From NCBI GenBank assembly GCA_039619475.1, contig CM077116.1:379676188-379740187 (forward strand): 64,000 bases of DNA, given 5' to 3'. The notes below the pieces were generated by a model. That model did no database searches, was not told where the DNA came from, and was given only the letters and a program-made list of their open reading frames with translations. Positions 47,724 through 60,873 of this stretch are shown here, in pieces. Origin of the DNA: Icerya purchasi (Eukaryota; Arthropoda; Insecta; Hemiptera; Monophlebidae). Every line of letters starts with the position of its first letter. Within the stretch, counting starts at the first letter, position 1. The position numbers were made by a program, and so were the translations under genes.

Positions 47724-49971
47724 GCGATCGGTAGTGCCTGTAAAGCCGCGGAGACGCTACACATCTAATACCAGAAAATCGAATATTTTTTCCTTACCTG
47801 AGAATTCTTTGTGCAGTCGAATATTTTCAAATGATGTCTTAAGGACTTCAACTTTTGTATATAGAGAGTAGTGTTGCCTCTTCGGAAATATGTCGGTAGT
47901 GCCTATAAAGCCTCCACACGTTCCGAGAAGAAAGCTGTCTGTAGTGCTTGAAAAGCCTCAGAACGTTTGGTATGGAAAGCGGTCGGTAGTGCCTGTAAAG
48001 CCTCCGCCGCGTTCCGAGACGCTACACATCTAATACCAGAAAATCGAATATTTTTTCCTTACCTGAGAATTCTTTGTGCAGTCGAATATTTTCGAATGAT
48101 GTCTTAGGGACTTCAACTTTTGTATATAGAGAGTAGTGTTGCCTCTTCGGAAATATGTCGGTAGTGCCTATAAAGCCTCCACACGTTCCGAGAAGAAAGC
48201 TGTCTGTAGTGATGGAAAAGCCTCAGAACGTTTGGTATGGAAAGCGGTCGGTAGTGCCTGTAAAGCCTCTGCCGCGTTCCGAGACGCTACACATCTAATA
48301 CCAGAAAATCGAATATTTTTTCCTTACCTGAGAATTCTTTGTGCAGTCGAATATTTTCAAATGATGTCTTAGGGACTTCAACTTTTGTATATAGAGAGTA
48401 GTGTTGCCTCTTCGGAAATATGTCGGTAGTGCCTATAAAGCCTCCACACGTTCCGAGAAGAAAGCTGTCTGTAGTGCTTGAAAAGCCTCAGAACGTTTGG
48501 TATGGAAAGCGGTCGGTAGTGCCTGTAAAGCCTCCACCGCGTTCCGAGACGCTACACATCTAATACCAGAAAATCGAATATTTTTTCCTTACCTGAGAAT
48601 TCTTTGTGCAGTCGAATATTTTCAATGATGTCTTAGGGACTTCAACTTTTGTATATAGAGAGTAGTGTTGCCTCTTCGGAAATATGTCGGTAGTGCCTAT
48701 AAAGCCTCCACACGTTCCGAGAAGAAAGCTGTCTGTAGTGCTTGAAAAGCCTCAGAACGTTTGGTATGGAAAGCGGTCGGTGGTGCCTGTAAAGCCTCCG
48801 CCGCGTTCCAAGACGCTACACATCTAATACCAGAAAATCGAATATTTTTTCCTTACCTGAGAATTCTTTGTGCAGTCGAATATTTTCGAATGATGTCTTA
48901 GGGACTTCAACTTTTGTATATAGAGAGTAGTGTTGCCTCTTTGGAAATATGTCGGTAGTGCCTATAAAGACTCCACACGTTCCGAGAAGAAAGCTGTCTG
49001 TAGTGCTTGAAAAGCCTCAGAACGTTTGGTATGGAAAGCGGTCGGTAGTGCCTGTTTAAGCCTCCGCCGCGTTCCGAGACGCAACACATCTAATACCAGA
49101 AAATCGAATATTTTTTCCTTACCTGAGAATTCTTTGTGCAGTCGAATATTTTCAAATGATGCCTTAGGGACTTCAACTTTTGTATATAGAGAGTAGTGTT
49201 GCCTCTTCGGAAATATGTCGGTAGTGCCTATAAAGCCTCCACACGTTCCGTGAAGAAAGCTGTCTGTAGTGCTTGAAAAGCCTCAGAACGTTTGGTATGG
49301 AAAGCGGTCGGTAGTGCCTGTAAAGCCTCCGCCGCATTCCGAGACGCTACACATCTAATACCAGAAAATCGAATATTTTTTCCTTACCTGAGAATTCTTT
49401 GTGCAGTCGAATATTTTCAATGATGTCTTAGGGACTTCAACTTTTGTATATAGAGAGTAGTGTTGCCTCTTCGGAAATATGTCGGTAGTGCCTATAAAGC
49501 CTCCACACGTTCCGAGAAGAAAGCTGTCTGTAGTGCTTGAAAAGCCTCAGAACGTTTGGTATGGAAAGCGGTCGGCGGTGCCTGTAAAGCCTCCGCCGCG
49601 TTCCAAGACGCTACACATCTAATACCAGAAAATCGAATATTTTTTCCTTACCTGAGAATTCTTTGTGCAGTCGAATATTTTCGAATGATGTCTTAGGGAC
49701 TTCAACTTTTGTATATAGAGAGTAGTGTTGCCTCTTTGGAAATATGTCGGTAGTGCCTATAAAGACTCCACACGTTCCGAGAAGAAAGCTGTCTGTAGTG
49801 CTTGAAAAGCCTCAGAACGTTTGGTATGGAAAGCGGTCGGTAGTGCCTGTAAAGCCTCCGCCGCGTTCCGAGACGCTACACATCTAATACCAGAAAATCG
49901 AATATTTTTTCCTTACCTGAGAATTCTTTGTGCAGTCGAATATTTTCGAATGATGTCTTAAGGACTTCCAC
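47724..49971 (+). repeat. Monomer run 17: T-B-D-E-F-G*/H-E'-F-G (8 full monomers), no A
   Basis: The only run without an A monomer: after T the sequence reads CAACTTTTG and TTCGG, as in B. Monomer 5 (48903-49168, 266 bp) has the G* marks on the left and the H ending CAAATGATGCC on the right, a G*/H hybrid. Its last three monomers carry GTGAAG (49251) and GGCGGTG like run 16. E has CCACCG near 48536, shared with run 18. Confidence 0.88.
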
Positions 49972-50354
49972 TTTTTTTTATTTTTATTTTTTTTTTTTGG
50001 CCCGAACAGAACAGTTCATTTGGCCAGCAAACTACTACACGACTAGATATTAAAAAATACTAATAATAGAAAATTCAGGAAGAGAAATTTCATTCATTCT
50101 ACATTATGGCCGCAACTGCTGGCAGTGTCCACAATGCTCAATGAAACAAACAGAAACAAGCAAGATTTTTTCATTCTGGAAAAAGGAGCAAAATAAACAA
50201 TAGATAAATATTTTTATCTCACATTATGACCACAGTTGCCTGGCGATGCTCACAATGCATTATGAGAAAAAGGAGGTAGTCACAGCCACACTGGACAAAG
50301 ACTTCAATGTAAGAAAAAAAAAAAAAAAGTAAAATAATAGAGAAAAAAAAAAAA
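49972..50354. repeat. Island 18
   Basis: Complete copy, A at +55. Confidence 0.93.
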
Positions 50355-52072
50355 GCGATCGGTAGTGCCTGTAAAGCCGCGGAGACGCTACACATCTAAT
50401 ACCAGAAAATCGAATATTTTTTCCTTACCTGAGAATTCTTTGTGCAGTCGAATATTTTCAAATGATGTCTTAAGGACTTCAATTTTGTATATAGAGAGTA
50501 GTGTTGCCTCTTTGGAAAGTTGTCGGTAGTGCCTGTAAAGCCGCCGCACGTTCCAAGAGGAAAGCTGTCTGTAGTGCTTGAAAAGCCTCAGAACGTTTGG
50601 TATGGAAAGCGGTCGGTAGTGCCTGTAAAGCCTCCGCCGCGTTCCGAGACACTACACATCTAATACCAGAAAATCGAATATTTTTTCCTTACCTGAGAAT
50701 TCTTTGTGCAGTCGAATATTTTCAAATGATGTCTTAAGGACTTCAACTTTTGTATATAGAGAGTAGTGTTGCCTCTTCGGAAATATGTCGGTAGTGCCTA
50801 TAAAGCCTCCACACGTTCCGAGAAGAAAGCTGTCTGTAGTGCTTGAAAAGCCTCAGAACGTTTGGTATGGAAAGCGGTCGGTAGTGCCTGTAAAGCCTCC
50901 GCCGCGTTCCGAGACGCTACACATCTAATACCAGAAAATCGAATATTTTTTCCTTACCTGAGAATTCTTTGTGCAGTCGAATATTTTCGAATGATGTCTT
51001 AGGGACTTCAACTTTTGTATATAGAGAGTAGTGTTGCCTCTTCGGAAATATGTCGGTAGTGCCTATAAAGCCTCCACACGTTCCGAGAAGAAAGCTGTCT
51101 GTAGTGATGGAAAAGCCTCAGAACGTTTGGTATGGAAAGCGGTCGGTAGTGCCTGTAAAGCCTCTGCCGCGTTCCGAGACGCTACACATCTAATACCAGA
51201 AAATCGAATATTTTTTCCTTACCTGAGAATTCTTTGTGCAGTCGAATATTTTCAAATGATGTCTTAGGGACTTCAACTTTTGTATATAGAGAGTAGTGTT
51301 GCCTCTTCGGAAATATGTCGGTAGTGCCTATAAAGCCTCCACACGTTCCGAGAAGAAAGCTGTCTGTAGTGCTTGAAAAGCCTCAGAACGTTTGGTATGG
51401 AAAGCGGTCGGTAGTGCCTGTAAAGCCTCCACCGCGTTCCGAGACGCTACACATCTAATACCAGAAAATCGAATATTTTTTCCTTACCTGAGAATTCTTT
51501 GTGCAGTCGAATATTTTCAATGATGTCTTAGGGACTTCAACTTTTGTATATAGAGAGTAGTGTTGCCTCTTCGGAAATATGTCGGTAGTGCCTATAAAGC
51601 CTCCACACGTTCCGAGAAGAAAGCTGTCTGTAGTGCTTGAAAAGCCTCAGAACGTTTGGTATGGAAAGCGGTCGGTGGTGCCTGTAAAGCCTCCGCCGCG
51701 TTCCAAGACGCTACACATCTAATACCAGAAAATCGAATATTTTTTCCTTACCTGAGAATTCTTTGTGCAGTCGAATATTTTCGAATGATGTCTTAGGGAC
51801 TTCAACTTTTGTATATAGAGAGTAGTGTTGCCTCTTTGGAAATATGTCGGTAGTGCCTATAAAGACTCCACACGTTCCGAGAAGAAAGCTGTCTGTAGTG
51901 CTTGAAAAGCCTCAGAACGTTTGGTATGGAAAGCGGTCGGTAGTGCCTGTTTAAGCCTCCGCCGCGTTCCGAGACGCAACACATCTAATACCAGAAAATC
52001 GAATATTTTTTCCTTACCTGAGAATTCTTTGTGCAGTCGAATATTTTCGAATGATGTCTTAAGGACTTCCAC
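50355..52072 (+). repeat. Monomer run 18: T-A-B-D-E-F-G* (6 full monomers)
   Basis: Six-monomer form lacking C. The CCACCG in E (near 51431) links it to run 17 rather than to runs 10, 13 or 20. Confidence 0.9.
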
Positions 52073-52455
52073 TTTTTTTTATTTTTATTTTTTTTTTTTG
52101 GCCCGAACAGAACAGTTCATTTGGCCAGCAAACTACTACACGACTAGATATTAAAAAATACTAATAATAGAAAATTCAGGAAGAGAAATTTCATTCATTC
52201 TACATTATGGCCGCAACTGCTGGCAGTGTCCACAATGCTCAATGAAACAAACAGAAACAAGCAAGATTTTTTCATTCTGGAAAAAGGAGCAAAATAAACA
52301 ATAGATAAATATTTTTATCTCACATTATGACCACAGTTGCCTGGCGATGCTCACAATGCATTATGAGAAAAAGGAGGTAGTCACAGCCACACTGGACAAA
52401 GACTTCAATGTAAGAAAAAAAAAAAAAAAGTAAAATAATAGAGAAAAAAAAAAAA
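52073..52455. repeat. Island 19
   Basis: Complete copy, A at +55. Confidence 0.93.
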
Positions 52456-54700
52456 GCGATCGGTAGTGCCTGTAAAGCCGCGGAGACGCTACACATCTAA
52501 TACCAGAAAATCGAATATTTTTTCCTTACCTGAGAATTCTTTGTGCAGTCGAATATTTTCAAATGATGTCTTAAGGACTTCAATTTTGTATATAGAGAGT
52601 AGTGTTGCCTCTTTGGAAAGTTGTCGGTAGTGCCTGTAAAGCCTCCGCACGTTCCAAGAGGAAAGCTGTCTGTAGTGCTTGAAAAGCCTCAGAACGTTTG
52701 GTATGGAAAGCGGTCGGTAGTGCCTGTAAAGCCTCCGCCGCGTTCCGAGACACTACACATCTAATACCAGAAAATCGAATATTTTTTCCTTACCTGAGAA
52801 TTCTTTGTGCAGTCGAATATTTTCAAATGATGTCTTAGGGACTTCAACTTTTGTATATAGAGAGTAGTGTTGCCTCTTCGGAAATATGTCGGTAGTGCCT
52901 ATAAAGCCTCCACACGTTCCGAGAAGAAAGCTGTCTGTAGTGCTTGAAAAGCCTCAGAACGTTTGGTATGGAAAGCGGTCGGTAGTGCCTGTAAAGCCTC
53001 CGCCGCGTTCCGAGACGCTACACATCTAATACCAGAAAATCGAATATTTTTTCCTTACCTGAGAATTCTTTGTGCAGTCGAATATTTTCAATGATGTCTT
53101 AGGGACTTCAACTTTTGTATATAGAGAGTAGTGTTGCCTCTTCGGAAATATGTCGGTAGTGCCTATAAAGCCTCCACACGTTCCGAGAATAAAGCTGTCT
53201 GTAGTGCTTGAAAAGCCTCAGAACGTTTGGTATGGAAAGCGGTCGGTAGTGCCTGTAAAGCCTCCGCCGCGTTCCGAGACGCTACACATCTAATACCAGA
53301 AAATCGAATATTTTTTCCTTACCTGAGAATTCTTTGTGCAGTCGAATATTTTCAATGATGTCTTAGGGACTTCAACTTTTGTATATAGAGAGTAGTGTTG
53401 CCTCTTCGGAAATATGTCGGTAGTGCCTATAAAGCCTCCACACGTTCCGAGAAGAAAGCTGTCTGTAGTGCTTGATAAGCCTCAGAACGTTTGGTATGGA
53501 AAGCGGTCGGTGGTGCCTGTAAAGCCTCCGCCGCGTTCCAAGACGCTACACATCTAATACCAGAAAATCGAATATTTTTTCCTTACCTGAGAATTCTTTG
53601 TGCAGTCGAATATTTTCGAATGATGTCTTAGGGACTTCAACTTTTGTATATAGAGAGTAGTGTTGCCTCTTTGGAAATATGTCGGTAGTGCCTATAAAGC
53701 CTCCACACGTTCCGAGAAGAAAGCTGTCTGTAGTGCTTGAAAAGCCTCAGAACGTTTGGTATGGAAAGCGGTCGGTGGTGCCTGTAAAGCCTCCCCCGCG
53801 TTCCAAGACGCTACACATCTAATACCAGAAAATCGAATATTTTTTCCTTACCTGAGAATTCTTTGTGCAGTCGAATATTTTCAAATGATGTCTTAGGGAC
53901 TTCAACTTTTGTATATAGAGAGTAGTGTTGCCTCTTCGGAAATATGTCGGTAGTGCCTATAAAGCCTCCACACGTTCCGTGAAGAAAGCTGTCTGTAGTG
54001 CTTGAAAAGCCTCAGAACGTTTGGTATGGAAAGCGGTCGGTAGTGCCTGTAAAGCCTCCGCCGCATTCCGAGACGCTACACATCTAATACCAGAAAATCG
54101 AATATTTTTTCCTTACCTGAGAATTCTTTGTGCAGTCGAATATTTTCAATGATGTCTTAGGGACTTCAACTTTTGTATATAGAGAGTAGTGTTGCCTCTT
54201 CGGAAATATGTCGGTAGTGCCTATAAAGCCTCCACACGTTCCGAGAAGAAAGCTGTCTGTAGTGCTTGAAAAGCCTCAGAACGTTTGGTATGGAAAGCGG
54301 TCGGCGGTGCCTGTAAAGCCTCCGCCGCGTTCCAAGACGCTACACATCTAATACCAGAAAATCGAATATTTTTTCCTTACCTGAGAATTCTTTGTGCAGT
54401 CGAATATTTTCGAATGATGTCTTAGGGACTTCAACTTTTGTATATAGAGAGTAGTGTTGCCTCTTTGGAAATATGTCGGTAGTGCCTATAAAGACTCCAC
54501 ACGTTCCGAGAAGAAAGCTGTCTGTAGTGCTTGAAAAGCCTCAGAACGTTTGGTATGGAAAGCGGTCGGTAGTGCCTGTAAAGCCTCCGCCGCGTTCCGA
54601 GACGCTACACATCTAATACCAGAAAATCGAATATTTTTTCCTTACCTGAGAATTCTTTGTGCAGTCGAATATTTTCGAATGATGTCTTAAGGACTTCCAC
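52456..54700 (+). repeat. Monomer run 19: T-A/D-E-E-F-H-E'-F-G (8 full monomers)
   Basis: The first monomer (52576-52839) is A through ACACTAC but ends TTAGGG, like D, and is followed by E. It looks like an A x D fusion, roughly reciprocal to the D/A hybrid of run 16, that removed B, C and D. The tail has AATAAAG (53190), GATAAG, GTGAAG (53980) and GGCGGTG, exactly 7,360 bp from the same marks in run 16. H ends GTCTTAGGG, not GCC. Confidence 0.89.
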
Positions 54701-55083
54701 TTTTTTTTATTTTTATTTTTTTTTTTTGGCCCGAACAGAACAGTTCATTTGGCCAGCAAACTACTACACGACTAGATATTAAAAAATACTAATAATAGAA
54801 AATTCAGGAAGAGAAATTTCATTCATTCTACATTATGGCCGCAACTGCTGGCAGTGTCCACAATGCTCAATGAAACAAACAGAAACAAGCAAGATTTTTT
54901 CATTCTGGAAAAAGGAGCAAAATAAACAATAGATAAATATTTTTATCTCACATTATGACCACAGTTGCCTGGCGATGCTCACAATGCATTATGAGAAAAA
55001 GGAGGTAGTCACAGCCACACTGGACAAAGACTTCAATGTAAGAAAAAAAAAAAAAAAGTAAAATAATAGAGAAAAAAAAAAAA
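54701..55083. repeat. Island 20
   Basis: Complete copy, A at +55. Left edge of the segment duplicated from 35.8 kb. Confidence 0.93.
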
Positions 55084-56801
55084 GCGATCGGTAGTGCCTG
55101 TAAAGCCGCGGAGACGCTACACATCTAATACCAGAAAATCGAATATTTTTTCCTTACCTGAGAATTCTTTGTGCAGTCGAATATTTTCAAATGATGTCTT
55201 AAGGACTTCAATTTTGTATATAGAGAGTAGTGTTGCCTCTTTGGAAAGTTGTCGGTAGTGCCTGTAAAGCCGCCGCACGTTCCAAGAGGAAAGCTGTCTG
55301 TAGTGCTTGAAAAGCCTCAGAACGTTTGGTATGGAAAGCGGTCGGTAGTGCCTGTAAAGCCTCCGCCGCGTTCCGAGACACTACACATCTAATACCAGAA
55401 AATCGAATATTTTTTCCTTACCTGAGAATTCTTTGTGCAGTCGAATATTTTCAAATGATGTCTTAAGGACTTCAACTTTTGTATATAGAGAGTAGTGTTG
55501 CCTCTTCGGAAATATGTCGGTAGTGCCTATAAAGCCTCCACACGTTCCGAGAAGAAAGCTGTCTGTAGTGCTTGAAAAGCCTCAGAACGTTTGGTATGGA
55601 AAGCGGTCGGTAGTGCCTGTAAAGCCTCCGCCGCGTTCCGAGACGCTACACATCTAATACCAGAAAATCGAATATTTTTTCCTTACCTGAGAATTCTTTG
55701 TGCAGTCGAATATTTTCGAATGATGTCTTAGGGACTTCAACTTTTGTATATAGAGAGTAGTGTTGCCTCTTCGGAAATATGTCGGTAGTGCCTATAAAGC
55801 CTCCACACGTTCCGAGAAGAAAGCTGTCTGTAGTGATGGAAAAGCCTCAGAACGTTTGGTATGGAAAGCGGTCGGTAGTGCCTGTAAAGCCTCTGCCGCG
55901 TTCCGAGACGCTACACATCTAATACCAGAAAATCGAATATTTTTTCCTTACCTGAGAATTCTTTGTGCAGTCGAATATTTTCAAATGATGTCTTAGGGAC
56001 TTCAACTTTTGTATATAGAGAGTAGTGTTGCCTCTTTGGAAATATGTCGGTAGTGCCTATAAAGCCTCCACACGTTCCGAGAAGAAAGCTGTCTGTAGTG
56101 CTTGAAAAGCCTCAGAACGTTTGGTATGGAAAGCGGTCGGTAGTGCCTGTAAAGCCTCCGCCGCGTTCCGAGACGCTACACATCTAATACCAGAAAATCG
56201 AATATTTTTTCCTTACCTGAGAATTCTTTGTGCAGTCGAATATTTTCAATGATGTCTTAGGGACTTCAACTTTTGTATATAGAGAGTAGTGTTGCCTCTT
56301 CGGAAATATGTCGGTAGTGCCTATAAAGCCTCCACACGTTCCGAGAAGAAAGCTGTCTGTAGTGCTTGAAAAGCCTCAGAACGTTTGGTATGGAAAGCGG
56401 TCGGTGGTGCCTGTAAAGCCTCCGCCGCGTTCCAAGACGCTACACATCTAATACCAGAAAATCGAATATTTTTTCGTTACCTGAGAATTCTTTGTGCAGT
56501 CGAATATTTTCGAATGATGTCTTAGGGACTTCAACTTTTGTATATAGAGAGTAGTGTTGCCTCTTTGGAAATATGTCGGTAGTGCCTATAAAGACTCCAC
56601 ACGTTCCGAGAAGAAAGCTGTCTGTAGTGCTTGAAAAGCCTCAGAACGTTTGGTATGGAAAGCGGTCGGTAGTGCCTGTTTAAGCCTCCGCCGCGTTCCG
56701 AGACGCAACACATCTAATACCAGAAAATCGAATATTTTTTCCTTACCTGAGAATTCTTTGTGCAGTCGAATATTTTCGAATGATGTCTTAAGGACTTCCA
56801 C
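55084..56801 (+). repeat. Monomer run 20: T-A-B-D-E-F-G* (6 full monomers)
   Basis: Counterpart of run 13. E has the TTTGG allele near 56037, and F has a private C-to-G change near 56476 (TTTTTTCGTTACC) that makes a new CpG. Confidence 0.9.
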
Positions 56802-57184
56802 TTTTTTTTATTTTTATTTTTTTTTTTTGGCCCGAACAGAACAGTTCATTTGGCCAGCAAACTACTACACGACTAGATATTAAAAAATACTAATAATAGA
56901 AAATTCAGGAAGAGAAATTTCATTCATTCTACATTATGGCCGCAACTGCTGGCAGTGTCCACAATGCTCAATGAAACAAACAGAAACAAGCAAGATTTTT
57001 TCATTCTGGAAAAAGGAGCAAAATAAACAATAGATAAATATTTTTATCTCACATTATGACCACAGTTGCCTGGCGATGCTCACAATGCATTATGAGAAAA
57101 AGGAGGTAGTCACAGCCACACTGGACAAAGACTTCAATGTAAGAAAAAAAAAAAAAAAGTAAAATAATAGAGAAAAAAAAAAAA
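56802..57184. repeat. Island 21
   Basis: Complete copy, A at +55. Confidence 0.93.
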
Positions 57185-60100
57185 GCGATCGGTAGTGCCT
57201 GTAAAGCCGCGGAGACGCTACACATCTAATACCAGAAAATCGAATATTTTTTCCTTACCTGAGAATTCTTTGTGCAGTCGAATATTTTCAAATGATGTCT
57301 TAAGGACTTCAATTTTGTATATAGAGAGTAGTGTTGCCTCTTTGGAAAGTTGTCGGTAGTGCCTGTAAAGCCTCCGCACGTTCCAAGAGGAAAGCTGTCT
57401 GTAGTGCTTGAAAAGCCTCAGAACGTTTGGTATGGAAAGCGGTCGGTAGTGCCTGTAAAGCCTCCGCCGCGTTCCGAGACACTACACATCTAATACCAGA
57501 AAATCGAATATTTTTTCCTTACCTGAGAATTCTTTGTGCAGTCGAATATTTTCAAATGATGTCTTAAGGACTTCAACTTTTGTATATAGAGAGTAGTGTT
57601 GCCTCTTCGGAAATATGTCGGTAGTGCCTATAAAGCCTTCACACGTTCCGAGAAGAAAGCTGTCTGTAGTGCTTGAAAAGCCTCAGAACGTTTGGTATGG
57701 AAAGCGGTCGGTAGTGCCTGTAAAGCCTCCGCCGCGTTCCGAGACGCTACACATCTAATACCAGAAAATCGAATATTTTTTCCTTACCTGAGAATTCTTT
57801 GTGCAGTCGAATATTTTCGAATGATGTCTTAGGGACTTCAACTTTTGTATATAGAGAGTAGTGTTGCCTCTTCAGAAATATGTCGGTAGTGCCTATAAAG
57901 CCTCCACACGTTCCGAGAAGAAAGCTGTCTGTAGTGCTTGAAAAGCCTCAGAACGTTTGGTATGGAAAGCGGTCGGTGGTGCCTGTAAAGCCTCCACCGC
58001 GTTCCAAGACGCTACACATCTAATACCAGAAAATCGAATATTTTTTCCTTACCTGAGAATTCTTTGTGCAGTCGAATATTTTCGAATGATGTCTTAGGGA
58101 CTTCAACTTTTGTATATAGAGAGTAGTGTTGCCTCTTCGGAAATATGTCGGTAGTGCCTATAAAGCCTCCACACGTTCCGAGAAGAAAGCTGTCTGTAGT
58201 GATGGAAAAGCCTCAGAACGTTTGGTATGGAAAGCGGTCGGTAGTGCCTGTGAAGCCTCCGCCGCGTTCCGAGACGCTACACATCTAATACCAGAAAATC
58301 GAATATTTTTTCCTTACCTGAGAATTCTTTGTGCAGTCGAATATTTTCAAATGATGTCTTAGGGACTTCAACTTTTGTATATAGAGAGTAGTGTTGCCTC
58401 TTCGGAAATATGTCGGTAGTGCCTATAAAGCCTCCACACGTTCCGAGAAGAAAGCTGTCTGTAGTGCTTGAAAAGCCTCAGAACGTTTGGTATGGAAAGC
58501 GGTCGGTAGTGCCTGTAAAGCCTCCGCCGCGTTCCGAGACGCTACACATCTAATACCAGAAAATCGAATATTTTTTCCTTACCTGAGAATTCTTTGTGCA
58601 GTCGAATATTTTCAATGATGTCTTAGGGACTTCAACTTTTGTATATAGAGAGTAGTGTTGCCTCTTCGGAAATATGTCGGTAGTGCCTATAAAGCCTCCA
58701 CACGTTCCGAGAAGAAAGCTGTCTGTAGTGCTTGAAAAGCCTCAGAACGTTTGGTATGGAAAGCGGTCGGTGGTGCCTGTAAAGCCTCCGCCGCGTTCCA
58801 AGACGCTACACATCTAATACCAGAAAATCGAATATTTTTTCCTTACCTGAGAATTCTTTGTGCAGTCGAATATTTTCGAATGATGTCTTAGGGACTTCAA
58901 CTTTTGTATATAGAGAGTAGTGTTGCCTCTTTGGAAATATGTCGGTAGTGCCTATAAAGACTCCACACGTTCCGAGAAGAAAGCTGTCTGTAGTGCTTGA
59001 AAAGCCTCAGAACGTTTGGTATGGAAAGCGGTCGGTAGTGCCTGTAAAGCCTCCGCCGCGTTCCGAGACGCTACACATCTAATACCAGAAAATCGAATAT
59101 TTTTTCCTTACCTGAGAATTCTTTGTGCAGTCGAATATTTTCGAATGATGTCTTAGGGACTTCAACTTTTGTATATAGAGAGTAGTGTTGCCTCTTCAGA
59201 AATATGTCGGTAGTGCCTATAAAGCCTCCACACGTTCTGAGAAGAAAGCTGTCTGTAGTGCTTGAAAAGCCTCAGAACGTTTGGTATGGAAAGCGGTCGG
59301 TAGTGCCTGTAAAGCCTCCGCCGCGTTCCGAGACGCTACACATCTAATACCAGAAAATCGAATATTTTTTCCTTACCTGAGAATTCTTTGTGCAGTCGAA
59401 TATTTTCAAATGATGTCTTAGGGACTTCAACTTTTGTATATAGAGAGTAGTGTTGCCTCTTCGGAAATATGTCGGTAGTGCCTATAAAGCCTCCACACGT
59501 TCCGAGAAGAAAGCTGTCTGTAGTGCTTGAAAAGCCTCAGAACGTTTGGTATGGAAAGCGGTCGGTGGTGCCTGTAAAGCCTCCGCCGCGTTCCAAGACG
59601 CTACACATCTAATACCAGAAAATCGAATATTTTTTCCTTACCTGAGAATTCTTTGTGCAGTCGAATATTTTCAAATGATGTCTTAGGGACTTCAACTTTT
59701 GTATATAGAGAGTAGTGTTGCCTCTTCGGAAATATGTCGGTAGTGCCTATAAAGCCTCCACACGTTCCGAGAAGAAAGCTGTCTGTAGTGCTTGAAAAGC
59801 CTCAGAACGTTTGGTATGGAAAGCGGTCGGTAGTGCCTGTAAAGCCTCCGCCGCATTCCGAGACGCTACACATCTAATACCAGAAAATCGAATATTTTTT
59901 CCTTACCTGAGAATTCTTTGTGCAGTCGAATATTTTCAATGATGTCTTAGGGACTTCAACTTTTGTATATAGAGAGTAGTGTTGCCTCTTCGGAAATATG
60001 TCGGTAGTGCCTATAAAGCCTCCACACGTTCCGAGAAGAAAGCTGTCTGTAGTGCTTGAAAAGCCTCAGAACGTTTGGTATGGAAAGCGGTCGGTGGTGC

Positions 60101-60490
60101 CTGTAAAGCCTCCGCCGCGTTCCAAGACGCTACACATCTAATACCAGAAAATCGAATATTTTTTCCTTACCTGAGAATTCTTTGTGCAGTCGAATATTTT
60201 CGAATGATGTCTTAGGGACTTCAACTTTTGTATATAGAGAGTAGTGTTGCCTCTTTGGAAATATGTCGGTAGTGCCTATAAAGACTCCACACGTTCCGAG
60301 AAGAAAGCTGTCTGTAGTGCTTGAAAAGCCTCAGAACGTTTGGTATGGAAAGCGGTCGGTAGTGCCTGTAAAGCCTCCGCCGCGTTCCGAGACGCTACAC
60401 ATCTAATACCAGAAAATCGAATATTTTTTCCTTACCTGAGAATTCTTTGTGCAGTCGAATATTTTCGAATGATGTCTTAAGGACTTCCAC
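57185..60490 (+). repeat. Monomer run 21: T-A-B-C-D-E-F-G-I-J-E'-F-G (12 full monomers)
   Basis: Counterpart of run 14 at +18,938 bp with the same lineage marks (GCCTTCACACG in B, TTCTGAG in I). It lacks run 14's changes at 39012 and 39212 and has its own A-to-G near 58252 (TGTGAAGCC) in D. Confidence 0.9.
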
Positions 60491-60873
60491 TTTTTTTTAT
60501 TTTTATTTTTTTTTTTTGGCCCGAACAGAACAGTTCATTTGGCCAGCAAACTACTACACGACTAGATATTAAAAAATACTAATAATAGAAAATTCAGGAA
60601 GAGAAATTTCATTCATTCTACATTATGGCCGCAACTGCTGGCAGTGTCCACAATGCTCAATGAAACAAACAGAAACAAGCAAGATTTTTTCATTCTGGAA
60701 AAAGGAGCAAAATAAACAATAGATAAATATTTTTATCTCACATTATGACCACAGTTGCCTGGCGATGCTCACAATGCATTATGAGAAAAAGGAGGTAGTC
60801 ACAGCCACACTGGACAAAGACTTCAATGTAAGAAAAAAAAAAAAAAAGTAAAATAATAGAGAAAAAAAAAAAA
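60491..60873. repeat. Island 22
   Basis: Complete copy, A at +55. Confidence 0.93.
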
